Assembly: GCA_013398615.1 (NCBI GenBank)
Contig: VZSR01000520.1
Location: forward strand, 30,419,605 to 30,483,604
Length of the DNA stretch: 64,000 bases
Reading direction: 5' to 3'
From: Brachypodius melanocephalos
Taxonomy: Eukaryota > Chordata > Aves > Passeriformes > Pycnonotidae
Shown piece after piece: positions 63,653-64,000 of this stretch. The position numbers and the translations under genes are program-made. Every line of letters begins with the position of its first letter. The stretch's first letter is position 1. Under the pieces are notes generated by a model. That model worked only from the letters and a program-made list of their open reading frames with translations, ran no database searches and was not told the origin of the DNA.

Positions 63653-64000
63653 TTAGGCACAGTCTGACACTGTTTGATGTGTGTGAGTATACAGAAATTT
63701 GTTTCTGAGCATTATGGAAAGGAAGAGGAGAGTTTGAACGGGAGAAAAGATAATTTGAAAAAGGGATTCATGTTATGACCTCCTTCCAGGATAGCTTATA
63801 GTTTGACTTTGCACACATCTTCCCAGAGAGGATTGTATAGGGCTTATGGTATGATTGTCTACCTAACAAGAAGTTTCTTCAAAGAAGTAATCTATTTGAT
63901 AGAACATGGCTTTGGTGGGTAGAGTTTGTCTTTAAGTTGGTATGTGCATTGTGCATTTCTCTGCACAAGTGCATTTCTGTCTTCAGAATATTCTGTTCTA
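63653..64000. other. Non-coding end of window
   Basis: No open frame of note and no repeat recognised in the last 350 bp. Confidence 0.6.

Noticed and set aside
1..64000. CRISPR arrays, operons, ribosome binding sites, tRNA or rRNA genes
   Set aside because: No regularly spaced repeats, no closely packed open frames, and no cloverleaf or rRNA sequence recognised; the sequence is vertebrate non-coding DNA.

Overview
This window looks like a vertebrate, most probably avian, stretch of intergenic or deep-intronic DNA. It is AT-rich throughout, has no dense coding pattern, and contains several CR1-type LINE fragments in both orientations. The longest CR1 copies carry decayed reverse-transcriptase C-terminal coding sequence followed by the typical CR1 3' tail (a block resembling GGTCCCTTCCAGC and then ATTCTATGATTCTA-like repeats). 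One LTR, probably a solo LTR, resembles endogenous retrovirus LTRs I associate with songbirds, so a passerine is my best guess. That species call rests on memory of repeat families, not on an alignment.

Layout. 1-19.0 kb: apparently unique non-coding DNA with homopolymer and microsatellite tracts, two short CR1 3' ends (about 7.08 and 17.0 kb) and two possible old SINE relics. 19.07-19.91 kb: a CR1 copy of about 0.85 kb on the plus strand. 19.9-31.3 kb: non-coding, with a CR1 3' end on the minus strand at 25.6 kb. 31.34-32.02 kb: a probable solo LTR with a 4-bp target duplication. 32.0-45.5 kb: non-coding, with a short LTR-like fragment (33.97 kb), a 46-T run (34.77 kb), a back-to-back inverted pair of CR1 fragments (35.3 kb), another CR1 fragment (38.3 kb) and more possible SINE relics. 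45.48-46.58 kb: the longest CR1 copy, with recognisable but broken reverse-transcriptase sequence. 46.6-64 kb: a 72-T run (47.17 kb), an AT-rich repeat patch (51.34 kb), a double hairpin (54.81 kb), small CR1 ends (55.6 and 57.4 kb), a duplicated perfect palindrome (60.92 kb), and a coding-like but interrupted stretch on the minus strand (62.7-63.65 kb).

I could not support any intact protein-coding gene, tRNA, rRNA, CRISPR array or bacterial-type operon. All open frames are short (158 codons or fewer), most lie in repeats, and their number and length fit chance in AT-rich DNA of this size. No set of genes works together here. The only coding logic visible is that of the CR1 retrotransposons and the LTR. 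I found no convincing new biological system; the items most worth a second look are the interrupted coding-like block near the right end, the LTR, and the palindromic sites.
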